Source of the DNA: an uncultured Bacteroidota bacterium
GTDB taxonomy: Bacteria; Bacteroidota; Bacteroidia; Flavobacteriales_F; PHOS-HE28
Length of the DNA stretch: 64,000 nucleotides
Direction of reading: 5' to 3'
Assembly: GCA_902826215.1 (NCBI GenBank)
Contig: CADEDY010000014.1
Location: 1 to 64,000, forward strand
In this document: one piece after another, positions 16,730 to 25,945 of the stretch
How positions within the stretch are numbered: the stretch's first letter is position 1
Layout of the letters: the number at the start of each line of letters is the position of its first letter
Program-made: the position numbers and the translations under genes
The notes under the pieces: generated by a model
Seen by the model: the letters and a program-made list of their open reading frames with translations, nothing else
Told to the model about the DNA's origin: nothing
Databases searched by the model: none

Positions 16730-18022
16730 TTATTCCGCCTTGTATTTCCCACTCCATAGTCGATCCATCAAGGCAGCGAACTCGCGTTCCTTCGGATTGT
16801 CGCCAGGCTGATAGAACGCGGTTCCGCTCAGCGCTTCCGGCAGGAATTCCTGATCCACGAAGTTGCCTTCACCGTCATGGCTGTATTGGTAGTTCTTACC
16901 ATGGCCGAGTTCCTTCATCAATTTGGTGGGAGCATTACGTAAGGCCAAGGGAACAGGAAGGTCGCCGGTGGCCTGCACCTTGGCCTGTGCCGCTCCGATG
17001 GCCATGTAACTGGCGTTGCTTTTCGGTGAGCACGCTAGATAGATCGCGCATTGGCTCAGGATGATCCGGCTCTCCGGCCAACCGATCATCTGTGCGGCCT
17101 GCATCGTCGTGGTCGCCATCAACAAGGCATTCGGGTTGGCGTTGCCGATGTCTTCACTAGCCAGGATCACCATGCGTCGCGCGATGAACAACGGGTCCTC
17201 GCCACCTTCCACCATGCGCGCCAACCAATAGACGGCCGCGTTCGGATCACTGCCACGCATGCTCTTGATGAAGGCACTGATGATGTCGTAGTGCTGCTCG
17301 CCCTGCTTGTCATACCGGGCAGCGGTGTTCTGGACCACGTCCTTCACCAATGCGTTATCGATCACAGCCGGGCCAGTGCCTCCTTCTCGCTTAGCGGAAA
17401 GCACACATAACTCGAAGGTGTTCAGTAGTCGCCTGGCGTCTCCACCACTGGCGCGAAGCAAGGCATCGGTCTCCTTCAATTCGATGGGGATCTCCTTCAA
17501 AACGCTGTCCATGGTTCGTGCACGATCCAGCAGTGCCAGCAATTGCTCCTCGGCCAAGGACTCCAGCACATAGACCTGACAGCGGGAGAGGAGGGCGGAG
17601 ATCACCTCGAAGCTCGGGTTCTCCGTGGTCGCTCCGATCAAGGTGATGGTACCTTTCTCCACCGCGCCGAGCAGGCTGTCCTGTTGCGCCTTGCTGAAGC
17701 GATGGATCTCGTCGATGAAGAGCACGGCACTTCGGGCGAACAACCCGCTGCCACCGGCTTGCTCGATCACCTCGCGCACATCCTTTACACCACTGTTGAT
17801 GGCACTCAACGCGTGGAACGGCCGTTTGAGGTCCTGGGCGATGAGGCGCGCCAAGGTGGTCTTGCCGACACCGGGCGGGCCCCAGAGGATCATGCTCGGA
17901 AGGATGCCACCCGCCAAAGCCTTGCGCAATACCCCGTGCTCCCCGACCAAGTGCGCTTGCCCGACCACCTCGTCCAAGGTCCGGGGGCGCAATCGTTCTG
18001 CAAGGGGTTCAGAAGTGGTCAT
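16730..18022 (-). CDS. rarA: Replication-associated recombination protein RarA (MgsA)
   Basis: An AAA+ ATPase of the clamp-loader family acting at stalled replication forks. Walker A is GPPGVGKTT (about residue 50), Walker B FIDEIHRFSKAQQD, sensor 1 GATTENPSF, and the C-terminal tetramerisation domain carries SDPNAAVYWLARM. Length about 430 aa is normal. Start 18022 (MTTSEPLAERLRP) is preferred over 18055 because family proteins begin here and a TACTTTTC box (18039-18046) sits inside the longer version. It is divergent from recA. Confidence 0.93.
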   Translation of the reverse strand: MTTSEPLAERLRPRTLDEVVGQAHLVGEHGVLRKALAGGILPSMILWGPPGVGKTTLARLIAQDLKRPFHALSAINSGVKDVREVIEQAGGSGLFARSAVLFIDEIHRFSKAQQDSLLGAVEKGTITLIGATTENPSFEVISALLSRCQVYVLESLAEEQLLALLDRARTMDSVLKEIPIELKETDALLRASGGDARRLLNTFELCVLSAKREGGTGPAVIDNALVKDVVQNTAARYDKQGEQHYDIISAFIKSMRGSDPNAAVYWLARMVEGGEDPLFIARRMVILASEDIGNANPNALLMATTTMQAAQMIGWPESRIILSQCAIYLACSPKSNASYMAIGAAQAKVQATGDLPVPLALRNAPTKLMKELGHGKNYQYSHDGEGNFVDQEFLPEALSGTAFYQPGDNPKEREFAALMDRLWSGKYKAE

Positions 18023-18055
18023 GGCTCTCTTGAGGGGCGAAAAGTACCATGCCAT

Positions 18056-18312
18056 CCATCTTTCGAACGTTTCGCTCTTATAGATGTCAGTAGATGTGTT
18101 TAGATTGGATACATACCTTCACAGGTGCTGGAATGGTCGAGGCGAGAACCACTGCTGTTCAAAACTTTATTCGACAGGAAATTTGGCGATCACGATCCGA
18201 GATGTTTAATTGTGCGTCAGATATGTGACAGAAATCTCGTCAAGACGAATTCTGGAGCACGGATCGCAGAGAAACTGAACGACCGCTACCAAACAAACCA
18301 ACATACGAGCAC
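18056..18312. other. rarA-recA divergent intergenic region
   Basis: These 257 bp are visibly more AT-rich than the flanking genes and must hold the recA promoter. TAGATTGG at about 18103-18110 and TTTATTCG at about 18165 resemble -7 boxes, but neither has a convincing -33 partner. No SOS-type inverted repeat is obvious. Confidence 0.4.
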
Positions 18313-19332
18313 ATGGCCACGGAGATCAACAAGGATAAGCTGAAGGCACTTCAGCTGACCATGGATAAGATGGAGAAGACCTTCGGAAAAGGCGCCGTCA
18401 TGAAATTGGGAGATGATGCCATCGAGCAGGTGGAAGTGATCCCTTCTGGATCCATCGGCTTGGATCTGGCGTTGGGCGTTGGAGGGTACCCGAAAGGCCG
18501 CATCATCGAGATCTACGGACCGGAGTCTTCCGGTAAGACCACCTTGGCCATCCATGCCATTGCCGAAGCGCAGAAGAAGGGCGGGATCGCCGCCATGATC
18601 GACGCGGAACATGCCTTCGATCGCGTTTACGCCGAGAGCTTGGGTGTGGACACCGAGAATCTGTTGATCAGTCAGCCCGATAACGGGGAACAAGCCTTGG
18701 AGATCGCGGACAATCTCATTCGCTCCGGTGCCATCGACATCATTGTGATCGATAGCGTTGCGGCTTTGACGCCACGCGCCGAGATCGAAGGCGAAATGGG
18801 AGATAGCGCTGTAGGCATGCAGGCCCGTTTGATGAGCAAGGCGCTACGCAAGCTCACCGGAACGATCAGCAAGACCGGTTGCTGCTGCATCTTCATCAAC
18901 CAATTGCGCGAGAAGATCGGCGTGATGTTCGGTAACCCGGAGACTACCACGGGGGGTAACGCGCTGAAGTTCTACGCCACGATCCGGTTGGACATCCGCC
19001 GCGCGACCCAGATCAAGGACGGGGAGAATGCTGTTGGTAACCGCACCCGTGTGAAAGTGGTGAAGAACAAGGTGGCACCACCCTTCCAGAAGACCGAGTT
19101 CGATATCATGTACGGAAAGGGCATCAGCAAGACCGGCGAGATCATCGATATGGGTGTGGAACTGGGGATCATCAAGAAGAGCGGATCCTGGTTCAGCTAC
19201 GAAGACAACAAATTGGGACAGGGCCGTGATATGGTGCGGCAACTGTTGGATGATAACCTCGAGCTGTGTGAGCAGTTGGAGCAGAAGATCAAGGAAGCCA
19301 TGGCAAAGACCACGTCACCGGTCACTGCCTGA
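18313..19332 (+). CDS. recA: Recombinase RecA
   Basis: The DNA-strand-exchange ATPase of homologous recombination. The Walker A motif GPESSGKTT, the DAEHAFD segment, the Walker B strand [10 protein letters not shown], the L1 loop region [19 protein letters not shown] and the L2 region [15 protein letters not shown] are all intact. At 339 aa it has the normal length with a short C-terminal tail. It is followed by a folded RNA element and a strong terminator, so it appears to be monocistronic. Confidence 0.97.
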   Translation: MATEINKDKLKALQLTMDKMEKTFGKGAVMKLGDDAIEQVEVIPSGSIGLDLALGVGGYPKGRIIEIYGPESSGKTTLAIHAIAEAQKKGGIAAMIDAEHAFDRVYAESLGVDTENLLISQPDNGEQALEIADNLIRSGAIDIIVIDSVAALTPRAEIEGEMGDSAVGMQARLMSKALRKLTGTISKTGCCCIFINQLREKIGVMFGNPETTTGGNALKFYATIRLDIRRATQIKDGENAVGNRTRVKVVKNKVAPPFQKTEFDIMYGKGISKTGEIIDMGVELGIIKKSGSWFSYEDNKLGQGRDMVRQLLDDNLELCEQLEQKIKEAMAKTTSPVTA

Positions 19333-19343
19333 TCCTTGCGGTA

Positions 19344-19409
19344 CGCACGTCGCTAGGCACCGATACTCAAGTCATGGCGAAATGATCCGGGTTGAAAGCC
19401 CGACGTGCG
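19344..19409 (+). ncRNA. Folded 3' untranslated element of recA
   Basis: CGCACGTCG (19344-19352) pairs perfectly with CGACGTGCG (19401-19409). Inside, GGC/GCC (19356-19358/19398-19400) and ACCG/CGGGT pairings and a TCAT/ATGA hairpin continue the fold. It lies between the recA stop and the terminator at 19422. It may be a stabilising 3' structure, a small RNA precursor, or a leader of the following gene. Confidence 0.4.
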
Positions 19410-19421
19410 ACTACTTTTGAA

Positions 19422-19459
19422 GGCCCCGGCGAGGAGTGTCGCCGGGGTCTTCTATTTGG
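19422..19459 (+). terminator. Rho-independent terminator after recA
   Basis: GGCCCCGGCGA (19422-19432) pairs with TCGCCGGGGTC (19439-19449) around GGAGTG, followed by TTCTATTTGG. It overlaps a false upstream start of the next gene. Confidence 0.85.
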
Positions 19460-19465
19460 TTCACC

Positions 19466-20497
19466 ATGTTGCATTGCACGTTCGTACGGTATTCGTTGGC
19501 TCTTTTGGTCCTGCTCTGTCTCGGATGTGGCGGAGGAGTTACGTCGGATCAGGACGCGCTTCCTGGAGTGCAGCCGACGACCATTGCCGGCGTGGATAGC
19601 CTGATCCTCCGCGATCCGCAGAACCCGGAACTATACGTACTTCGGGGCCGAATGCACGAAGCCATGGACAGTATGGGCTTGGCCGTGAACGATCACAAAC
19701 GGGCGATCCAACTGGACAGTACGAGCACCCGCTGGCGCCTCGCTTTGGGCGATCTCTATTACCGCCATGTGGACCTGCCGAAAGCGGAAGTGCAATTCCA
19801 ACATGCCATGCGATTGGCACCCGACAGCAACGAGGCACGTTTGAAACTTTCCGAATTGCGTCTGGTGAAAGGTGAGTTCGTGGAGGCCATGCAATTGGCC
19901 AACGACGCCCTGCGTATCGATGATCAGAATGCCAGGGCGTACTTCCTCAAAGGATGGATACATCGTCAAGCGGGTGATACTGCACTGGCGATCAGTAGTT
20001 ACCGCACAGCAGTGGAGCGGGATCCGGACCTCTACGAAGCGTACGTCGCGCTGGGCTTGATCCATGCCGACAAGCAGGATCCACTGGCCATGCAGTATTA
20101 CAACGCGGCCATCGAGCTGCGCCCACGCAGTGTCGAGGCTTGGTACGACAAGGGCATGTTCGCACAGGAAACCGGGCAGGATAGCATTGCACTGGAATGC
20201 TATGCGCGGATCAAGGAGATCGATCCAAAGAACCCGACGGCTTGGTACAACACGGGTTTCGTGTTATTGGAACATTTGGACCGGATACCGGAGGCCAGGG
20301 CAGAGTTCAACCAGGCGATCGCCGTGCTACCGACCTATGCCTTCGCGTATTACAATCGCGGTCTGACCTATGAATTGGAGAACGAGTTGGACAGTGCATT
20401 GGTCGATTACAAGAAGGCTCTTGCGCTGCGACCGGATATGGATCTGGCCGCTGAAGGACTGAGCCGTTTGCAAGCAAAAGGACTGCGCGTGCGCTGA
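19466..20497 (+). CDS. TPR lipoprotein
   Basis: A 343-aa protein with a lipoprotein-type signal (LALLVLLCLGC, candidate lipidated C21) and about eight tetratricopeptide repeats from residue 40 to the C-terminus, each with the W/Y-G-A-P spacing (for example PEARAEFNQAIAVLPTYAFA). TPR solenoids mediate protein-protein contact; no enzymatic motif is present. Start 19466 gives the signal peptide directly, whereas the earlier start at 19436 lies within the terminator. It presumably sits in the periplasm attached to a membrane; its partner is unknown. Confidence 0.8.
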   Translation: MLHCTFVRYSLALLVLLCLGCGGGVTSDQDALPGVQPTTIAGVDSLILRDPQNPELYVLRGRMHEAMDSMGLAVNDHKRAIQLDSTSTRWRLALGDLYYRHVDLPKAEVQFQHAMRLAPDSNEARLKLSELRLVKGEFVEAMQLANDALRIDDQNARAYFLKGWIHRQAGDTALAISSYRTAVERDPDLYEAYVALGLIHADKQDPLAMQYYNAAIELRPRSVEAWYDKGMFAQETGQDSIALECYARIKEIDPKNPTAWYNTGFVLLEHLDRIPEARAEFNQAIAVLPTYAFAYYNRGLTYELENELDSALVDYKKALALRPDMDLAAEGLSRLQAKGLRVR

Positions 20498-20501
20498 GCG
20501 A

Positions 20502-20906
20502 TCAACGACGTTTGCGCATCGGACCTGTCGGCGACCAAACGATGGAGCCGCGCTGCATCACTACGAAGCGGCGGATCATCATGTTCGTTCCCGTGTGAAC
20601 GCGAAGCGTCCAAGTGCCGGGACGGAGATCACCTATTGAGAAGGTGTCCAGTTCCTTCGCGCTGTAGGTCTGTTTTACATTCCCACGTGCGTTCAGGATG
20701 TCCACGCGCTGAGCATCAGTGGGGATCAGTGCCTCCATTTTTCCGGCTACGGCACCGGAAACAAAGGCGATACGCTCCGAATCCGCGGTACGCTCGATCG
20801 GTTTTTCGGGCACGTAGGCCACTAGACCGTCTGCTTGTCCCATGCTCCAGAAGGGCTGCAACAAGGCGATGACCGCTGGGATGAGGTAGGAGGTGATGGC
20901 ATGCAT
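20502..20906 (-). CDS. Small exported protein with T9SS CTD-like domain
   Basis: 134 aa: signal-like N-terminus (residues 1-25, ending SMGQA) and then essentially one domain. Residues 55-130 have the strand order of a T9SS type A sorting domain: RVDILNARGNVKQTYSAKEL, a DLRPGTWTLRVHTG turn-strand and a final RRFVVMQR strand. No cargo domain is attached. It ends 4 bp from the convergent TPR gene. Whether it is a secreted minimal CTD or an unrelated beta-sandwich is open. Confidence 0.65.
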   Translation of the reverse strand: MHAITSYLIPAVIALLQPFWSMGQADGLVAYVPEKPIERTADSERIAFVSGAVAGKMEALIPTDAQRVDILNARGNVKQTYSAKELDTFSIGDLRPGTWTLRVHTGTNMMIRRFVVMQRGSIVWSPTGPMRKRR

Positions 20907-20996
20907 GCCTCGTTGTACGGGATCGTGTTCATAGAAGTTCGGTGCGAATTGTCACGAAGCGGTGGTGATTCCAAAGAAGCTGAACAACCTTGCACA

Positions 20997-21413
20997 ATGA
21001 GAATTTCGACCCTCCTCCTCGTAGCTGCGCTCGGCTTGTCTTGTAACAACGTGGCGCAAGGCCAGAAACAAGGTGCTTCAGGAACCCAGGATCCGGCAAA
21101 GACCGATCTGGAAGCTGCAGAGTTCAAGGCACGCATGGCCGCAGGAAATGGGAAGCTCGTGGATGTGCGAACACCCGCCGAGTTCACGAGCGGTCACATT
21201 GAGGGTGCGGTGAACATTGACTGGAGCGCGAGCGACTACGAAACGTCTTTCGCCAAATTGGATCCCAAGGAACCTGTTCTGGTATACTGTGCCATGGGTG
21301 GCCGCAGCGATCAGGCCAAGGAATACTTGGTGGGTAAAGGTTTCACCGTGATCCAACTGGTCGATGGGATCAGCGGCTGGAAGAAAGCCGGGCTTCCCGT
21401 GGTGAAGAATTGA
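20997..21413 (+). CDS. Rhodanese-domain lipoprotein
   Basis: 138 aa with an export signal ending ALGLSC, where C16 may be lipidated, and a single rhodanese domain (about residues 35-136). The active-site loop is CAMGGR with catalytic C98, and the entry motif DVRTPAEFTSGHIEGAVNID is complete. Family members transfer sulfane sulfur; a periplasmic location suggests handling of extracytoplasmic thiols or sulfide, which is inference. CAACCTTG ends 4 nt before the start codon. A bidirectional terminator follows. Confidence 0.88.
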   Translation: MRISTLLLVAALGLSCNNVAQGQKQGASGTQDPAKTDLEAAEFKARMAAGNGKLVDVRTPAEFTSGHIEGAVNIDWSASDYETSFAKLDPKEPVLVYCAMGGRSDQAKEYLVGKGFTVIQLVDGISGWKKAGLPVVKN

Positions 21414-21430
21414 TCGCGATACTTCCTACG

Positions 21431-21464
21431 AGAAAGGCCCTGTGAGTCATCACAGGGCCTTTCT
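21431..21464. terminator. Bidirectional terminator
   Basis: A perfect 15-bp stem, AGAAAGGCCCTGTGA with its complement, closes a GTCA loop; the arms provide T-rich ends in both directions. It serves the rhodanese gene and the convergent barrel gene. Confidence 0.88.
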
Positions 21465-21483
21465 TGTTCATTGATCCGGACTT

Positions 21484-22116
21484 CTACTTGTCGTCGTTCC
21501 CGATATTGAAGCCTAACGTGAGGCCATAACTGATGTACTTGGAGTTGATCTCGGACAGGGCGGGATCGTCCTTGAACACGCGGCTCAGGCCAATGCTTGC
21601 TGTGGGCGAGAGGGTGAACAGGCCCATATCGAAACCGATACCTGCATCGATGTTGAAGGAGCCGCTGTTGAAGTCACCCTTGTTCCATGTCAGATCCCCA
21701 TCTCGGTCGTCCACACTCATCAGCACATCGTAGCTGGGACCTAACATCACGCGGATGTCGAACTGGTAGGAGTCGATGATCCGATAGCCCAGTTGTGTCC
21801 GGAGTTTCAGGTTGGTGCGTACCAAATTGTCCTCTACCTCAATGGTGCCAGCGGCACCTCCCGGAGCGGCAGCGGAAGCAGTAACAGCGGTCACACTTCG
21901 ACCGAGAAATACACCCGGCTGCACGAATAGGCGGTCGCCGATGCGCGCATCAGCACCCAATTGCCAGCCCACCTGAGCCTTATAATTGATACCGTCAGGG
22001 GCTTGGGTCAAACTTTGGAAAGTGAGTCCCGCCTGCGGGTTCACTTGGAATTGTGCCTTGGCGCCGAGTGTCCCCAGCACGCTAAGGAGGATGATGGTCT
22101 TTTTCATGGCTTTCAT
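21484..22116 (-). CDS. Outer-membrane beta-barrel protein, PorT-like
   Basis: A 210-aa protein with a signal peptide (MKKTIILL core, ending GAKAQ) and alternating amphipathic strands typical of the eight-stranded outer-membrane barrels annotated as PorT family in Bacteroidota. It ends with a strand YGLTLGFNIG and a short charged tail. The start could be 22116 or the in-frame ATG at 22107; both give the same signal peptide. Function is not predictable beyond an outer-membrane location. It is divergent from the esterase gene with 195 bp between them, where I see no clear regulatory site. Confidence 0.75.
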   Translation of the reverse strand: MKAMKKTIILLSVLGTLGAKAQFQVNPQAGLTFQSLTQAPDGINYKAQVGWQLGADARIGDRLFVQPGVFLGRSVTAVTASAAAPGGAAGTIEVEDNLVRTNLKLRTQLGYRIIDSYQFDIRVMLGPSYDVLMSVDDRDGDLTWNKGDFNSGSFNIDAGIGFDMGLFTLSPTASIGLSRVFKDDPALSEINSKYISYGLTLGFNIGNDDK

Positions 22117-22311
22117 TGTTGGATCCTGTACTTCCAATGCCGTGCCAAGATCGGAATTCCTTCATACTACTGGTTCGTATGGGCGGGTGAATACCTTCAT
22201 TCAGAGGATTTCCGACCACCCCACGTTGCATGCTGTACGACCCACTCAAAGTCTTATCGGTCGAATGATCGTGGGTGGTCGAACTCGAACCCGTATCCTT
22301 GACGTAAGCCC

Positions 22312-23535
22312 ATGGTCCGTATGAAACACATGAAGTACTTCCTGATCCCGCTGCTTTTCCCCACTGTTGCGCTCGCCCAAGAATGCGAGAGCGGCCGCTA
22401 TGCGACGGAACAATTCACGGATATCGGGGTCACCTACGCGATCCCTTTCGGTTCGAATTCGAACCTCGCGGGAGGAGAGCAGACCTTGTACATGGATGTG
22501 TTCGAGCCGCTGGGTGATCCATTGGAGCAACGGCCGGTTGTTCTGGTCGCCTTCGGCGGATCCTTCGTGGCCGGTTCGCGTGCCGACGTGGCACCCATTT
22601 GCCAGGCATTCGCCCGCCGAGGGTTCGTGGCCATCGCGCCGGATTACCGCATCGGTTTCTTTCTGCCGAATACGAACTCTACGTCGCAAGCGGTTCTTCG
22701 CGGTGCGCACGACATGAAAGCGTGTGTGCGCTACCTGCGCCGGTCGGTGGAGGAGATGGAGAACCCGTACCGGATCGATACGGAACGTATCCTCATCGGC
22801 GGGATCTCCGCAGGTGCCATCAGCGCCTTGCATGCTGGATTTCTGGATCTTTCTGAAGAGTGGCCCACTGCGCTCAGCGCACAATACGATGCGTTGGGCG
22901 GTATCGAAGGGAACAGTGGAAACAGTGGCTATTCCAGCGCAGTGAAGGCCATTTTCAGCTTCAGCGGTGCACTGGGTGATACGCTTTGGATCGGCGATGG
23001 CGATCTGCCTGTATGCAGTGTGCATGAAGTTGGTGATGCGGTGGTGCCTTACTATACCGAGGAAGTCGCAGTCTTCTCCATTCCAACTGGACTTGTGGCG
23101 AGCGGAAGCCATGATATCCATGCTCGCCTCGATCACCAAGGAGTTCCGAATTGCCTGCTCACCTATCCCGGCACGGGTCATGTCGGCTATCTGGACTACG
23201 AGCCCTTGAATTCAGTGGCATTCGTACTGGATTTCTGTGCTGCGCAGGTTTGTGACCAGGAACTGGGTTGTGGGAACGTTACCGCGTCGGTCTCTGATCA
23301 AATGAACCTGGACACGTTCAGCGTTTTCCCGAACCCAACGGAAGGTTCGATGATGATCCGTGTCACAAAGCAGACGTGGATCACCGTTTCCGACCCTACA
23401 GGACGTGTGCTCCTTCGCGAACGGACCGCAACCGGTGTGGCGAACATGGATCTCTCCACCTTTGCAGCAGGCACCTACCTTATTCATGACGATGATGGAG
23501 CAGGACAGTTCATCATCAAGGTCGATCCTCGATGA
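22312..23535 (+). CDS. Secreted alpha/beta-hydrolase (esterase) with T9SS sorting domain
   Basis: 407 aa. A signal peptide (ending TVALAQ) leads into an alpha/beta-hydrolase domain (about 30-310): oxyanion segment VAFGGSFVAGSR, nucleophile elbow GGISAGAIS with S166, and a late TGHVGYLDYE segment carrying the probable catalytic His. The last 80 residues (from FSVFPNPTEGSMMIRV) are a typical T9SS type A sorting domain, so the enzyme is exported across the outer membrane and probably attached to the surface. Substrate unknown. Three nearby ATG codons (22312, 22321, 22330) are all compatible with the signal peptide. Confidence 0.85.
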   Translation: MVRMKHMKYFLIPLLFPTVALAQECESGRYATEQFTDIGVTYAIPFGSNSNLAGGEQTLYMDVFEPLGDPLEQRPVVLVAFGGSFVAGSRADVAPICQAFARRGFVAIAPDYRIGFFLPNTNSTSQAVLRGAHDMKACVRYLRRSVEEMENPYRIDTERILIGGISAGAISALHAGFLDLSEEWPTALSAQYDALGGIEGNSGNSGYSSAVKAIFSFSGALGDTLWIGDGDLPVCSVHEVGDAVVPYYTEEVAVFSIPTGLVASGSHDIHARLDHQGVPNCLLTYPGTGHVGYLDYEPLNSVAFVLDFCAAQVCDQELGCGNVTASVSDQMNLDTFSVFPNPTEGSMMIRVTKQTWITVSDPTGRVLLRERTATGVANMDLSTFAAGTYLIHDDDGAGQFIIKVDPR

Positions 23536-23574
23536 TCTCCCATTGCCAGCGGCGCTTTTGCATCGACTGAATCC

Positions 23575-24831
23575 ATGAAGGTTGCTGTCATTGGCGGCGG
23601 AGCTGCGGGATTCTTCGCGGCGATCAGTGTTTCGCGGCATCACCCCGGTGCTTCTGTTACGATCTTCGAGAAGACCGACAAGTTGCTCAGCAAGGTCCGT
23701 ATCAGTGGCGGCGGTCGCTGCAATGTCACCCACGCGATGATGGAGCCGCGGAAGTTGGCCAAGTACTATCCGCGCGGCGAGCGTTTTCTCAAGAAAGCCT
23801 TCGAACTGTTCGCTGTGAAGGATACCATTGCTTGGTTCGCGGCTGAAGGCGTTCCGTTGAAGCGGGAAGAAGATGGGCGCATGTTCCCGGTCACCGACGA
23901 CTCACGGACGATCATCGATGCGCTGATGGCGGCTGCTGGTCGAGCAGGTATTCGGATCGACATGCGTTCCGCTGTAACAGCGATCGAGCCGGTGCAGGTG
24001 GGCGATGAGAAGGGATTCGTGCTCCGCCTTGGAAACAACACGATCGAAGTTGACCGTGTGATCGTGACCACTGGCGGCCACCAACAACCCACCGGATATT
24101 CGTGGTTGGCGAAGCTCGGGCATACCATTGTGGAGCCGAATCCATCGCTCTTCACCTTCAACATCCCGAACGATCCGATCCGGGACTTGATGGGTGTGGT
24201 GGTCGAAGCGCGCGTTCGGATCCCCGGAACGGAACTCGAACCGAGCACCGGTCCCGTGCTGATCACCCATTGGGGCTTGAGCGGTCCGGCGATCCTGCGA
24301 TTAAGTGCATGGGGCGCTCGCGTTCTGCATTCAACCAACTACCGGTTCAAAGTCCAGGTGAATTGGTTGGCCGGTAGAAGTGAGACCGAGGTCAGAGCGC
24401 TCTTCAATGAGCACGCATCCACCATGGACCGCAAACAAGCACAGAACGCGGATCCTTTCCACTTACCCAAGCGGTTCTGGGCCCATCAACTGACCAAAGC
24501 TGGAATTCCGCTGGACCAGCCGTGGGGGCAGGTCCTCAAGAAGGAGCGGAACCGGTTGATCGACCTCTTTACCAATGATCGCTTCGATGTCGAAGGAAAG
24601 ACCACCTTCAAGGAAGAGTTCGTCACGGCCGGTGGCGTTGAACTGACCGAAGTGGATCCTATGACCATGGAAAGCCGCATCCATCCCGGGCTCTATATTG
24701 CTGGCGAAGTGCTCGATATCGATGGGATCACCGGTGGCTTCAACTTCCAAGCGGCCTGGACCACAGGCCATATAGCCGGTCAGCTGGGAACACAGGCATC
24801 CACGGACCTTAGTGGTGCAGAAAGAACGTGA
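23575..24831 (+). CDS. FAD-dependent oxidoreductase, HI0933/BaiN family
   Basis: A 418-aa cytoplasmic flavoprotein. The dinucleotide-binding motif VIGGGAAGFFAA begins at residue 5, the family-specific RISGGGRCNVTH follows near residue 43, and the C-terminal GEVLDIDGITGGFNFQ motif binds FAD. Members of this family are annotated as aminoacetone oxidases or BaiN-type reductases, but the substrate is rarely known. It begins 39 bp after the esterase and its stop lies 2 bp from the stop of the convergent endonuclease. Confidence 0.88.
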   Translation: MKVAVIGGGAAGFFAAISVSRHHPGASVTIFEKTDKLLSKVRISGGGRCNVTHAMMEPRKLAKYYPRGERFLKKAFELFAVKDTIAWFAAEGVPLKREEDGRMFPVTDDSRTIIDALMAAAGRAGIRIDMRSAVTAIEPVQVGDEKGFVLRLGNNTIEVDRVIVTTGGHQQPTGYSWLAKLGHTIVEPNPSLFTFNIPNDPIRDLMGVVVEARVRIPGTELEPSTGPVLITHWGLSGPAILRLSAWGARVLHSTNYRFKVQVNWLAGRSETEVRALFNEHASTMDRKQAQNADPFHLPKRFWAHQLTKAGIPLDQPWGQVLKKERNRLIDLFTNDRFDVEGKTTFKEEFVTAGGVELTEVDPMTMESRIHPGLYIAGEVLDIDGITGGFNFQAAWTTGHIAGQLGTQASTDLSGAERT

Positions 24832-24833
24832 AG

Positions 24834-25862
24834 TCAGCGCACGAAGCGCTGGACCTGACGGCTTCCGGCTTCGTCCAATACCACCACGTACGCTCCATTA
24901 GTAAGTTGAAGTGGCACGGATACCGAACTTCCGCTGAAGGTCTTGGTCGCGAGCAATGCACCGCGCGCGTCGAACAGTTGCAACGATGCCGAGCCAATAG
25001 TGGTCCTGTCGATCTCGATCCCATCGGCCAGAGTGCGAACGATGAAGGATGCTGACACGTGTTCCGGAACCGATGCGGTGGGTCCCCAGATCCGCTCCAC
25101 CCATTCCGGATGATCGATGTACGGATTGCGGTTCCCTTGGTAGTTCGTGAAGATGATGTTGTTCCGAGCAACCTCCTTGTCGCTTACGGGATCCTGTGCG
25201 TGCCAATCCAAGAGCATCGTTTCTGCCCAAGGGAGGAATTCGCCGTCCATTAGCATGGGACTTGGCCAAGTGCCAGTGATGCCGTAATAGCGCGTAAGCA
25301 GGTAGAAGTATCCGCGCGCCAGATCGCCTTTATAAGCACCGATGGGTTCGAATACGGTTCCCGAGCAACCGGGGTAGTTGCACGGGCCGAGCTTGCTGCC
25401 GTTCTGGCTCGTCCAGGTCGGCGATCCAACTTCGCCGTACGGCCAATTTGCTCGCCGTTGATTCACCCACGCATCCGTAGGGTATAGGTGGAAAAGATCG
25501 GTGTCCATGGGAGGAGCACCATTGAACCAGCTCTGCGGAAAGGTATGCTCCCGATTGAAGCAATCCCCTTCACCGGAATAGTTCCCGCATTGATCCGTTA
25601 CGAAGGTGAATTCGTACGGTGGTGTTCCGTCAGGCACGTCCGAATAAATGTCCCATACCGTGTTGTTCGGTTTGCGGTCCGTTTGTCCGTATGCCGACCA
25701 AAGTGAGCTGTTGGCAAGTACCTGATGACCGTCGATGATGTCGTGCAGTGCAATTCGGAGCGCTTCGCTGGTAAGTCCTTGAGCGGGGTCGTAATAACCC
25801 GGTGGCGGCTGCCCTTGGACCATGAATGGCAGGAGGAACAAGAAGGACAGCAGTTTCCGCAT
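24834..25862 (-). CDS. Secreted endonuclease I family nuclease with T9SS-like C-terminus
   Basis: 342 aa with a signal peptide (ending FMVQGQ). The nuclease domain (about 20-260) contains the endonuclease I signature C101-F-N-R-E-H106-T-F-P-Q-S-W, with H106 the catalytic residue, and several cysteines that could form disulfides outside the cell. Residues 275-342 resemble a T9SS sorting domain (ASLQLFDARGALLATKTF, NGAYVVVLDEAG, VQRFVR). It probably degrades extracellular DNA or RNA for nutrients. A perfect -7 box TACCTTTG ends 4 nt before the ATG. Confidence 0.88.
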   Translation of the reverse strand: MRKLLSFLFLLPFMVQGQPPPGYYDPAQGLTSEALRIALHDIIDGHQVLANSSLWSAYGQTDRKPNNTVWDIYSDVPDGTPPYEFTFVTDQCGNYSGEGDCFNREHTFPQSWFNGAPPMDTDLFHLYPTDAWVNQRRANWPYGEVGSPTWTSQNGSKLGPCNYPGCSGTVFEPIGAYKGDLARGYFYLLTRYYGITGTWPSPMLMDGEFLPWAETMLLDWHAQDPVSDKEVARNNIIFTNYQGNRNPYIDHPEWVERIWGPTASVPEHVSASFIVRTLADGIEIDRTTIGSASLQLFDARGALLATKTFSGSSVSVPLQLTNGAYVVVLDEAGSRQVQRFVR

Positions 25863-25866
25863 GGTG

Positions 25867-25874
25867 CAAAGGTA
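25867..25874 (-). promoter_or_regulatory. -7 box TACCTTTG of the endonuclease gene
   Basis: A perfect match to TAnnTTTG ending 4 nt upstream of the start codon, just downstream of the rplT operon terminator. The predicted transcript is leaderless. Confidence 0.55.
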
Positions 25875-25893
25875 TCGGGTAGGGAGTCGGGCC

Positions 25894-25926
25894 CAGAAAA
25901 GAAAAGGGAGGCCGAAGCCTCCCTTT
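25894..25926 (-). terminator. Terminator of the infC-rpmI-rplT operon
   Basis: On the minus strand AAAGGGAGGC pairs with GCCTCCCTTT around TTCG, followed by TCTTTTCT. It lies 19 bp past the rplT stop. Confidence 0.85.
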
Positions 25927-25945
25927 CCATTCAATTCGGTTGTGT

